Part shown: positions 56,964 to 64,000 of the stretch, piece by piece
How the letters are laid out: each line of letters opens with the position of its first letter
Position numbering within the stretch: position 1 is the stretch's first letter
Notes under the pieces: model-generated
Told to the model about the DNA's origin: nothing
Seen by the model: the letters and a program-made list of their open reading frames with translations, nothing else
Database searches by the model: none
Made by a program: the position numbers and the translations under genes
DNA from: Hallerella sp963652365
Lineage (GTDB): Bacteria > Fibrobacterota > Fibrobacteria > Fibrobacterales > Fibrobacteraceae
DNA length: 64,000 nucleotides
NCBI GenBank assembly: GCA_963652365.1
Contig: CAVJTH010000012.1
Coordinates: 1 to 64,000, forward strand
Direction of reading: 5' to 3'

Positions 56964-59093
56964 GTGAACGATTTATTCGCATTGAATCCGGAACAGCTTT
57001 CTGCGGTCAAGACGACGGAAGGCTATGTGCGTGTCATTGCCGGAGCGGGTACAGGAAAGACGAGAGCGCTAACGGCGCGGTATTGCTATCTCGTGTCGGA
57101 ACTCGGAATTTCCCCGGCGAACATCCTGACCGTCACCTTTACGAACCGGGCGGCAAACGAGATGAAGCGACGCGTGCGCGCGACCCTGGGAGGGCTGGAC
57201 CTTGGGTTCATCAGCACGATCCATGCGTTCTGTACGCGTTTTCTCAAGGAAGAAATCAACGCTCTGGGATACCCCAGGAGCTTCATCGTCATCGATACCG
57301 AGGACGAACGCGAAATCTTGCGACGCATCTTTGCCGACATGAAGCTCTCTCTCCGCGATACGACGATGCAGCGGACGATCGATCTGGTCTTGGAGGCGCG
57401 AAAGGAAACGGACGCCTACGTTCCCGATTTTGTCGGACTCTCGAACGAGGAATTCTTGCGGCGGATCGAAACGGAAAAGGACCGCGATTCGCAAATCTTC
57501 TGGCGCTATCTCTACGAGCAGAAAAAAAGCTACGGGCTGGATTTCAACGATCTGATCAACTTGACCGCCTACATCCTGGAAAACTTTCCCGCTGTCCGCG
57601 AAAAGTGGCAAGCCCGCATGGAATATGTCCTGGTGGATGAATTCCAGGACGTGAGCGAAAAGCAGTACAGAATCGCGCGGATTCTTTCCGAAAGGCACGG
57701 AAACCTTTTCATCGTCGGCGACAGCGACCAGACGATCTATTCCTGGAGAGGTTCCCATGTGCGGCTGTTCCTGGATTTCGACAAGGTCTATCCGGAAGCG
57801 AAGACGATCCTCTTCCTTGAAAACTATCGGAGCACTCCGCAAATCCTTGCCGCGGCAAACAAGTTGATCTCTTGCAACGCCGTTCGCTATCCCAAGGACT
57901 TGATCCCGATGAGTCCCGAAGGTCCAAAACCTCTCTATTTTCACGGAAAATCGCCGAAAGACGAATCGGAATGGGTCGTCAAGAAAGTCCGAGAGCTTGT
58001 TGCGTCCGGAGAAACTCTTGGCGATATCGCAGTCCTGTACCGTGCGCACTTTCTTTCCCGCTCGGTCGAAGAAGCCTTTGTCCAGAACAAGATTCCCTAT
58101 CGGGTCCTTTCGGGAATTTCGTTTTATGGCCGCCGGGAAATCAAGGATGTCGTCGCCTATCTGCGAATGCTCACTTCGCAGGACGATATCGCGTTCCTGA
58201 GAACGATCAACGTTCCAGGGCGAAAGATCGGAAAAAGGAAAATCGCCTTTCTCAAGGAATATGCGGAAGCGAACCGGATTACCTTGTATGAATCCCTGTG
58301 CGAAAATCTGGACGGCGCGATTTTCAAGGGGACCGGGGCGAAAAAATATGTCCAGGCGATCGAGGAATCGCGCAAGGATGCCCCTTCGAAAAAAATGGAT
58401 GACGTGCTGGAAAAGATTCTTTCCCTTTCGGGCTACACGGAATTTGTCCGGATGGATGCAGACCAGGACCGGCTAGACAACTTGGCGGAATTCAAGCAGA
58501 CGGTGGAACATGCGGCACGCGATGCCGACGAGGACCTGGAAGGCTTCTTGTCGCGGATCGCGCTTTACGGGAATCTCGACAAGGAAGATCGCGCGGATGC
58601 GGTAAAGCTTTTGAGCGTCCATGCCTCCAAGGGACTGGAGTTTCCCAATGTCTTTATCGTCGGACTTTCGGAAGGAACTTTTCCCAGCGCCCAGGTCAAG
58701 ACGATGGAAGGGCTGGAAGAAGAACGCCGAATCGCGTATGTCGCCTTTACGCGTGCGCGGAAACGCCTTTTCCTTTCGGAAAACGAAGGCCTCGAACTGG
58801 GCGAGTATCCGTCGCGCTTCATCTTTGATGCCGGGGAAGAAAATCTGGAATTTGTCCATCCGCTGCCGGACGATTTTCGAGAAAGCGCCTTGCGGAAAAT
58901 CCGCGAGGATACGGAGCGACTGGAAATTTTGCAAGACCTGCTGCTTGTCGGGGACAGAGTCCGGCATCCGGTCTTTGGCGAAGGCGTAATCGTCGATGTC
59001 GATACGCAGGATTCCTGCTATGTCGTCCAGTTCGATTCGCTGAAGACGACTCGCAGCTTGCAGTTTACCGCCAATCTGGAACGCGTTCGATGA
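56964..59093 (+). CDS. UvrD/PcrA/Rep-family DNA helicase
   Basis: 709 codons from a GTG start. Superfamily 1A motifs in order: Q motif LNPEQLSAV, Walker A IAGAGTGKTRAL, Ia TFTNRAANEMKRR, II VDEFQDVSEKQY, III GDSDQTIYSWRG, IV ENYRSTPQIL, V LLSVHASKGLEFPNVFIVGL and VI EERRIAYVAFTRARKRLFL. A C-terminal Tudor-like segment (GDRVRHPVFGEGVIVDVD) resembles the RNA polymerase-binding end of PcrA. It unwinds DNA 3' to 5' in repair or replication. The stop overlaps the next start (ATGA). Confidence 0.93.
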   Translation: MNDLFALNPEQLSAVKTTEGYVRVIAGAGTGKTRALTARYCYLVSELGISPANILTVTFTNRAANEMKRRVRATLGGLDLGFISTIHAFCTRFLKEEINALGYPRSFIVIDTEDEREILRRIFADMKLSLRDTTMQRTIDLVLEARKETDAYVPDFVGLSNEEFLRRIETEKDRDSQIFWRYLYEQKKSYGLDFNDLINLTAYILENFPAVREKWQARMEYVLVDEFQDVSEKQYRIARILSERHGNLFIVGDSDQTIYSWRGSHVRLFLDFDKVYPEAKTILFLENYRSTPQILAAANKLISCNAVRYPKDLIPMSPEGPKPLYFHGKSPKDESEWVVKKVRELVASGETLGDIAVLYRAHFLSRSVEEAFVQNKIPYRVLSGISFYGRREIKDVVAYLRMLTSQDDIAFLRTINVPGRKIGKRKIAFLKEYAEANRITLYESLCENLDGAIFKGTGAKKYVQAIEESRKDAPSKKMDDVLEKILSLSGYTEFVRMDADQDRLDNLAEFKQTVEHAARDADEDLEGFLSRIALYGNLDKEDRADAVKLLSVHASKGLEFPNVFIVGLSEGTFPSAQVKTMEGLEEERRIAYVAFTRARKRLFLSENEGLELGEYPSRFIFDAGEENLEFVHPLPDDFRESALRKIREDTERLEILQDLLLVGDRVRHPVFGEGVIVDVDTQDSCYVVQFDSLKTTRSLQFTANLERVR

Positions 59094-59836
59094 CTTCGCT
59101 GCTGATGAACTTTTCGGGCATCTACCGATGGCAAGATTTTTGGAAGGCGGCCGTCGCGGAGGTGGACTGCTCGCAAGTCTCGGGAACGGATTGCTATCTG
59201 GACGCCGAGGCGGAAGCGGAAATCCGCCGAAAGATGGAACCCTATCCGGTGCGCGGAATCCACTTTATCGATTCGGGAAACACGCACTATCTGAGCAAGC
59301 TGTGGACGGATCGCGTGGAGGAGGATTTTTCGCTCGTCGTGTTCGACCATCACTCCGACATGCAGCCTCCCGCCTTTGACGGAATCCTTTCGTGCGGAAG
59401 CTGGCTCAAGGCGACCCTGGATTCCAACCCGTTTCTGCAAAACGTCCTTCTAATCGGTGTCGGAAAATCTTCAGCCGAAGAGATTTCTCCCGGCTATCGG
59501 AAAAAAGTTCAGGTCGTTCCGGAAAGCGAATGCGCGGCGGAATCTTTCGGAGACGATTTCGCCTTTGACGAAAAATTTTTTCGGCATCCGGTCTATGTTT
59601 CCATAGACAAGGATGTCCTGTCGGAGCGAGAGCTCAAGACGAACTGGGACGGTGGAAGCCTTTCGACGAAAAACCTGTTGAAACTTCTGGAGCGGATCCT
59701 TGCGCAGGGAAATGTCCTCGGCGTGGATATTTGCGGGGAGCCTTTTCTTGGGGAAGCCATCTCCGACGAGGAAAATTTGCGACGGAGCGATTCCATCAAC
59801 GCGGCGCTTTGGAATCTTTTGAAAAATCGTTTCTAG
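59090..59836 (+). CDS. Arginase/ureohydrolase-fold protein
   Basis: 248 codons, shorter than true arginases (about 300). Metal motifs are present in modified form: VVFDHHSDMQ (canonical DAHxD) and VYVSIDKDVL (canonical SxDxDxxDP, without the final DP), followed by VLGVDICGEP (canonical E). This suggests a dimetal site with altered substrate specificity. The substrate is unknown; histone-deacetylase-like or formimidoylglutamase-like chemistry is possible. It overlaps the helicase gene by 4 bases and ends 11 bp from a convergent AT-rich lipoprotein gene. Confidence 0.7.
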   Translation: MTSLLMNFSGIYRWQDFWKAAVAEVDCSQVSGTDCYLDAEAEAEIRRKMEPYPVRGIHFIDSGNTHYLSKLWTDRVEEDFSLVVFDHHSDMQPPAFDGILSCGSWLKATLDSNPFLQNVLLIGVGKSSAEEISPGYRKKVQVVPESECAAESFGDDFAFDEKFFRHPVYVSIDKDVLSERELKTNWDGGSLSTKNLLKLLERILAQGNVLGVDICGEPFLGEAISDEENLRRSDSINAALWNLLKNRF

Positions 59837-59847
59837 AGTTTTCTCTT

Positions 59848-60744
59848 TCAGGAAGAACATTCGTATTCGCGAGGACAGGGAGCTGCTTTCTTCGGTGAAA
59901 AATAATTGATGGAATCTCCATTTTCCTTGAAATGCGTAATCAGGTAGAAATCTAGAGAATCTTTGATGAAAAAAGCGATTGAGTCTTTGGGCTCGTTGTA
60001 GTAAATCCAGTTGCCGCCCTGCAATTTGACGAGGAAGGATGTATCATTGGCATTAATTTCTTTAGGCGCTTTAAAGCGATTGGTTCCACAGCAGTTATAG
60101 ATGTCAAACTGAAAAATCTTTTTTGATTTGCCTCCGGTTGAAGGGGCGGTGAGCAGGTAACCTTGGCTTAGGGTGGGGCCTAGAATGTAAAAACTAGAAT
60201 CGTTCTTTTTCGCAATGGCGGATTGAACATTCCAAAGAGAGAGGAAGCTTAGAAGTTTGTAGAAGCTTGCAAGCGAATCGTAGTTTTCAAACCGCCTTTC
60301 AAATTCCGTCGAGGAAATTTTATCAACATCCATGATGAAATATTTGAATTCTTCAAAAGAATTCCTTTTGTTTCTTGAAAAAGTTTGAAACGAAGTGTCT
60401 GCTTTTATGTGTTTTTTTTCGGCTTCGGTATATTTTCTTCCATGATTCGAACGAGAGGTCATGACGTCCCATTTTTCTAAATCACGGACAGGAAAACTAG
60501 GGAGAGAATAGTTTCCGACTTGGGTTGTCCACATAGAGTCCTGGTTGAATTTGGCGAAGAATACATAGCCTTTTACAAATGAAAGTTCATAAAATATTGT
60601 CGAACTGTCAAGGCATTCGACTTGTTCGTAGCGATTGACGACTTCAGGATGGTTTTGAAGAAATTCTTCGCACGGATTTGAAACTGAATTTTTTTCTGCA
60701 CAACCTAAAAAAATCAAAGAAAGGAATGGCAGAAAGATTTTCAT
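59848..60744 (-). CDS. AT-rich lipoprotein of unknown function
   Basis: 298 codons from ATG 60744. A lipoprotein signal ends IFLGC (Cys15). The mature protein is charged with many Lys, Ser and Phe residues, a CC pair (IYNCCGTN) and cysteines near both ends (NPCEEFL, APCPREYEC). Base composition is clearly AT-richer than that of flanking genes. The start overlaps the end of the upstream 329-codon gene by 4 bases, so the two form a pair. No family recognised. It could be an immunity or accessory lipoprotein for its partner, but this is speculative. Confidence 0.65.
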   Translation of the reverse strand: MKIFLPFLSLIFLGCAEKNSVSNPCEEFLQNHPEVVNRYEQVECLDSSTIFYELSFVKGYVFFAKFNQDSMWTTQVGNYSLPSFPVRDLEKWDVMTSRSNHGRKYTEAEKKHIKADTSFQTFSRNKRNSFEEFKYFIMDVDKISSTEFERRFENYDSLASFYKLLSFLSLWNVQSAIAKKNDSSFYILGPTLSQGYLLTAPSTGGKSKKIFQFDIYNCCGTNRFKAPKEINANDTSFLVKLQGGNWIYYNEPKDSIAFFIKDSLDFYLITHFKENGDSINYFSPKKAAPCPREYECSS

Positions 60745-61730
60745 TCTTGAAAGTCCTTGATGTTTCCGAGATAGACTTGTCCTAGGTTTCGACAACCGGC
60801 GATTTCGTTTAAGCAGATTCCTGCCAAATTTGGATTGGAAAAGAAAATATCTCCCTCTCGATTGATGGCAAACATTTTCTTATTTGCTTCGAAAATATGT
60901 CCAAGGTCACCGCCTTTGCGGATTTTTTGTGGGTGGTAAAAGTCGCTTTCAGGATTCATGGATAACGGAGAAAGGCCGGGATGCGATTGAAATAAAATGT
61001 TTTCTCCATTTGAATATATCGGCATTGAGGATTTGGTTCCATCCGGTTTGGTAAAACCTCTTCGCATTGTAGAATTTTTGTGGATGTTGTCGTGATGTTC
61101 GCCTGTAACGATAAATTCGTCATGATTCTTGTCTATTCGTGTTGCTGTCATTAATTCTTTTAGTGTGTTTATATTTCCGGGCGATTTAAGAAGGGCGATC
61201 CCTTCGGAATATGCTTGCTGCATGGCATCGTAAAGTTTTCCCATGGCTTCACCATAATCGGTATTGACAAGGCGTTGCCTAAAATTGGGATCATTTTCTT
61301 TGATATGTTCATTGAAAGACTTTAGTGTGGTTATTTGTTGGGAAATGAAGCTCTCTGAAAATTCGCTTTGTTCGTCAGGCAAAACGGTATTTGGGCTTTG
61401 GGCGAATCGCTTACATTGTAAAATTATTTTGTTGAAAATGTCCCGTTCGGTTTCAGAAAACGAAATGTCTGATTTGAGAATGGCTAGCCATAGGCAAAAA
61501 TTTTGGATTAGCTCTTTGGATAAAGTGAGAGCTTTTTGAAAGTATTCGACATAATAGGAAATAGTTGAAGCTGCAATGTGGTTTGTTTTGGGAATACCTC
61601 GGATAAAGTTGACAAGAACTTTTTCTGCAAGATGGTTCAGGCATTTCAGCTCGGTGTTATCTAAAAATTCTACCGGATTCTCATTTAGTCGGAAATTGAT
61701 ATGGTTGGAATAAAATCCTGCACTCAGCAT
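60741..61730 (-). CDS. AT-rich gene of unknown function, partner of the downstream lipoprotein
   Basis: 329 codons with no signal peptide. The first half is helical (AASTISYYVEYFQKALTLSK, FCLWLAILKSDISFSETERD); the second half is more polar with a His-rich stretch (IVTGEHHDNIHKN) and then beta-like, Gly/Asn-rich sequence (GDLGHIFEANKKMFAINREG, DIFFSNPNLAGIC). Composition is AT-rich and codon use differs from neighbours, which suggests horizontal transfer. No family recognised. The two-part layout and the coupled lipoprotein are compatible with an effector and its immunity protein, unproven. Confidence 0.6.
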   Translation of the reverse strand: MLSAGFYSNHINFRLNENPVEFLDNTELKCLNHLAEKVLVNFIRGIPKTNHIAASTISYYVEYFQKALTLSKELIQNFCLWLAILKSDISFSETERDIFNKIILQCKRFAQSPNTVLPDEQSEFSESFISQQITTLKSFNEHIKENDPNFRQRLVNTDYGEAMGKLYDAMQQAYSEGIALLKSPGNINTLKELMTATRIDKNHDEFIVTGEHHDNIHKNSTMRRGFTKPDGTKSSMPIYSNGENILFQSHPGLSPLSMNPESDFYHPQKIRKGGDLGHIFEANKKMFAINREGDIFFSNPNLAGICLNEIAGCRNLGQVYLGNIKDFQE

Positions 61731-61778
61731 GACACGTTTCCTTTTTGTTCCCTGTTAGAAGCCGCTTTGAAAATATAC

Positions 61779-61801
61779 AAAAAGCGCCGCGGAGGCGGCG
61801 C
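61779..61801 (-). terminator. Terminator of cysK
   Basis: On the minus strand GCGCCGC-CTCC-GCGGCGC is followed by TTTTT. It lies 25 nt beyond the cysK stop. Confidence 0.85.
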
Positions 61802-61825
61802 GAAATCTGAAAGTCTGACGAGAGG

Positions 61826-62749
61826 CTATTTCTCTTCGAACAGCCAAGTCGAGAGGTAGCGTTCGCCGGTATCCGGGAGCAGGGCAACGATCGTCTTGCC
61901 CTTGTTTTCCGGTCGCTTGGCGATGGTGAGTGCCGCTTCGAGGGCCGCTCCGGACGAGATGCCGATCAGCAGGCCTTCTTCCCTTGCCGCGCGACGGGCG
62001 ATGTTTCCCGCCTTGACATCGTTTGTCAGATAGATTTCGTCGATGACTTTCGGGTTATAGACTTTGGGGACGAAGCCCGCTCCGATTCCCTGGATCTTGT
62101 GCGGTCCCGCGGGCTTTCCGGAGAGAACCGCGGACGTGTCCGGTTCGACGACGACGACCCGGACGTTTGGATTCTGGCTCTTCAGGTAGCCTCCGACTCC
62201 CGTGACCGTGCCGCCCGTTCCCGCCGCGGAAACAAAGACATCGACCTTGCCTTCGGTATCTTTCCAGATTTCCGGTCCTGTCGTCTTGCGGTGGATTTCC
62301 GGGTTCGCGGGATTTTCGAACTGCTGCGGGATAAAGGAATTCGGGATTTCGCTCGCGAGTTCCTGCGCCTTGGCAATGGCTCCCTTCATGCCCGCCTTTC
62401 CGTCGGTGAGAACGAGTTCCGCGCCGAGAGCCGCGAGAAGCTTTCGCCGTTCGACGCTCATCGTCTCGGGCATCGTGAGGATGATACGGTAACCCTTGAC
62501 CGCCGCGACGTAGGCGAGTCCAATCCCGGTGTTTCCGCTGGTCGGTTCGATGATGACCGAGCCTTTCGTGAGCCGTCCGTCCTGTTCCGCGGTCTCGATC
62601 ATGGCGAAGGCGACGCGATCCTTGACGCTCGAAAGCGGATTGAACGATTCGACCTTGACATAGACTTCCGCTTCGCTGTCGTTCAGCTTGTTGATGCGGA
62701 CAAGAGGCGTGTTGCCGATGAGATCCGTAATCTTGTTGACCTTTGCCAT
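61826..62749 (-). CDS. cysK: Cysteine synthase (O-acetylserine sulfhydrylase)
   Basis: 307 codons. The PLP lysine is Lys43 in NPLSSVKDRVAFAMIE; PTSGNTGIGLAYVAAVKGYR is the substrate loop, and GTGGTVTGVGGYLK binds the PLP phosphate. It makes cysteine from O-acetylserine and sulfide. AAGGAG lies 6 nt before the ATG. It is a single-gene unit with its own promoter and terminator. Confidence 0.95.
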   Translation of the reverse strand: MAKVNKITDLIGNTPLVRINKLNDSEAEVYVKVESFNPLSSVKDRVAFAMIETAEQDGRLTKGSVIIEPTSGNTGIGLAYVAAVKGYRIILTMPETMSVERRKLLAALGAELVLTDGKAGMKGAIAKAQELASEIPNSFIPQQFENPANPEIHRKTTGPEIWKDTEGKVDVFVSAAGTGGTVTGVGGYLKSQNPNVRVVVVEPDTSAVLSGKPAGPHKIQGIGAGFVPKVYNPKVIDEIYLTNDVKAGNIARRAAREEGLLIGISSGAALEAALTIAKRPENKGKTIVALLPDTGERYLSTWLFEEK

Positions 62750-62797
62750 GGTTTTCTCCTTGGATTAGAAATCCTATTGTTTTAATCGACATTGTAT

Positions 62798-62826
62798 AAT
62801 ATATAAAAACCTTCTCGAAAAATCAA
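62798..62826 (-). promoter_or_regulatory. Sigma-70 promoter of cysK
   Basis: On the minus strand TTGATT (62826-62821), a 17-nt spacer and TATATT (62803-62798). This leaves a leader of about 40 nt with a good Shine-Dalgarno. Confidence 0.7.
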
Positions 62827-62919
62827 GACGAAAATCTATTTTCGGCGAACCGCCGTTTTGGGCCTGGGACAGACGCCCCGAATGCAGGAATTGTATATTT
62901 TAACGCAAAGGAGAATTCG

Positions 62920-63411
62920 ATGAAGAAATTTTTCCCAGCCCTTCTGGTCGCATGTGCGGCGTGCCTCTTCCTTGCCTGCGGACCTTCCGCCTTCGAAATC
63001 AAGGAGAAGGCCTCGGCGTGCGAGTTCAACGTGGAAATTCGCTACGTGCAGGACGATTCGGTCGGAATCTTTGTCGGCAATACGCTCTACCTTTCGACGT
63101 CCCAGCTCGCATCGGGAAAGTTCTATCCGCTGCTCGTGAGTTCCCGGGACCCGATGAATATCGACGGGCGCGCTCCGACGGATGCCGTGAATTCCGACGA
63201 GGAGCTTGCCGCCTACATCAATCGGCGTGTTCCGGGTGCGCTTCATTTCGGGATCGTCCTTTCCGACAACGTCGGCTATGAAATCGGCTTCGATTCCGAC
63301 GTGGCGGTCAAGACGCTGCGCGACTTCCTTGAAAAATCCTACCCGGGTTCGACCGCGGTTCTTTTCGGGGAACGCGGCGGCGAACTGGTTTCGGCGAAAA
63401 AACTCTACTAG
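62920..63411 (+). CDS. Small lipoprotein of unknown function
   Basis: 163 codons with AAGGAG 7 nt before the ATG. The lipoprotein signal ends LFLAC (Cys20). The mature part has alternating strands and helices (CEFNVEIRYVQDDSVGIFV, EELAAYINRRVPGALHFGIVLSDN, VAVKTLRDFLEKSYPGSTAVLF), perhaps a TPM- or ferredoxin-like fold. Not recognised. The following gene starts 3 nt after the stop, so the two are likely cotranscribed. Confidence 0.7.
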   Translation: MKKFFPALLVACAACLFLACGPSAFEIKEKASACEFNVEIRYVQDDSVGIFVGNTLYLSTSQLASGKFYPLLVSSRDPMNIDGRAPTDAVNSDEELAAYINRRVPGALHFGIVLSDNVGYEIGFDSDVAVKTLRDFLEKSYPGSTAVLFGERGGELVSAKKLY

Positions 63412-63414
63412 TGG

Positions 63415-64000
63415 ATGGCTCCTATGTTGGGCATTGAACAAAAGAAAGGCGATCCGGAAAAACTTTGTGGCCGGATGGTCGCCTATGCGAAGATTCTTCG
63501 GTCGGCGATGAAGAACGGCGCAATGTCCGGACCCTTTCCGGGGATGATTCGAAACGGAATCCTCGCGGTCCGCGGCGAGTTCGAAAAGAACTGCAACATC
63601 AAGAGCTTCATGCGCCACGAGATGGGGACTTCTGTCGATAAGGGTCTCGATGACCTGATCGAGCATATCAGGGAACGCGGCGGCGAGCTTCCCGAAAACA
63701 TCGATGTCGATTCGTTCAGAAACCGGCTCGAAGAGCTTTCGAGTATGGAAATCATCCCGGTTCCGGCAAAGATCATGTTCTACGATAACGAGGACGACAT
63801 CCTGCGCGAAAACGCCGACATCTACTACATCGGGGAATTTTCGGGCATGAGCCAGGCGCACCTCTGCATCACGAGTCTTCCGATTTTTTACCAGGCGAAG
63901 TATCGCGAACAGCAAAACGTCGAGGAGCAGTCCTATATCAGCGAACTGCTTTCGCAGATTGAATCCGACGACCTCATCACGAGCAAGTCGGAAAACGGCG
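63415..64000 (+). CDS. Conserved hypothetical protein (3' end outside the window)
   Basis: At least 195 codons remain open to the end of the window, starting at ATG 63415 (or ATG 63424). The sequence is cytosolic in character: MVAYAKILRSAMKNGAMSG, VRGEFEKNCNIKSFMRHEM, DIYYIGEFSGMSQAHLCITS and SYISELLSQIESDD. Codon use matches that of the GC-rich neighbours. I do not recognise the family. It lies 3 nt after the lipoprotein gene. Confidence 0.65.
   Translation, partial: MAPMLGIEQKKGDPEKLCGRMVAYAKILRSAMKNGAMSGPFPGMIRNGILAVRGEFEKNCNIKSFMRHEMGTSVDKGLDDLIEHIRERGGELPENIDVDSFRNRLEELSSMEIIPVPAKIMFYDNEDDILRENADIYYIGEFSGMSQAHLCITSLPIFYQAKYREQQNVEEQSYISELLSQIESDDLITSKSENG

Overview
The window looks like chromosomal DNA from Fibrobacterota (a Fibrobacter or Hallerella-like rumen or gut bacterium). 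The strongest marker is a lipoprotein ending in a FISUMP domain (Fibrobacter succinogenes major paralogous domain) at 25559-26845. A PorV/PorQ-type outer membrane protein, secreted proteins with CBM-like jelly rolls, the futalosine menaquinone enzyme MqnA, FabV and a short RpoD-like sigma factor fit the same group. This placement rests on recognised families, not on a search. Most genes are GC-rich. Three AT-richer patches (about 4.75-5.35, 12.76-14.2 and 59.85-61.75 kb) carry broken or unrecognised genes.

Layout. 0-5.3 kb: outer membrane barrel, NYN-fold protein, phosphohexomutase, PorQ-like barrel, then an IS5-type transposase stub and a frameshifted small gene. 5.3-11.2 kb: a lipid cassette of acyl-ACP thioesterase, DUF2334 deacetylase-fold protein, acyl-CoA synthetase, FabF and FabV. 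11.3-12.7 kb: tRNA-Gly and infC-rpmI-rplT. 12.8-18 kb: broken secreted genes, a LytS-type histidine kinase, a sigma factor, ahcY. 18.7-23.3 kb: flavodoxin, then a chain clpP-ftsY-lipoprotein-thioredoxin-GT2. 23.4-31 kb: mqnA/eda, the FISUMP gene between repeat blocks, RNase R and a RgpF-like protein. 30.7-44.1 kb (minus): twelve tightly packed or overlapping genes from cnoX to hemE, including two M16 peptidases, trmH, an MCE protein, HPr/EI of the PTS, a lytic transglycosylase, an EamA transporter and prmA. 44.1-47.3 kb: zinc-ribbon protein, two paralogous membrane-tethered jelly-roll proteins, an AI-2E family permease. 47.4-49.8 kb: HU, a small lipoprotein, a carboxyltransferase. 49.9-59.8 kb: a chain of S41 protease, MlaE, DciA, GyrB, polyprenyl synthase, flavodiiron protein, UvrD-type helicase and arginase-fold protein. 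59.8-64 kb: AT-rich gene pair, cysK, a lipoprotein and a gene cut by the window edge.

Two genome-wide traits stand out. First, at least eleven transcription-unit-heading genes have a TAnnnT -10-like hexamer ending only 6-9 nt before the ATG and no Shine-Dalgarno, which predicts leaderless mRNAs; other genes keep clear AGGAG sites. Second, a mosaic intergenic repeat family with AG-rich tracts and 10-bp hairpins occurs at least five times, in both orientations, around the FISUMP gene, the phosphohexomutase and gene remnants.

The most unusual coding feature is a 541-codon gene (21712-23337) that joins a membrane GT2 glycosyltransferase to an internal signal peptide and an outer membrane-type beta-barrel, which reads like a polyprotein.
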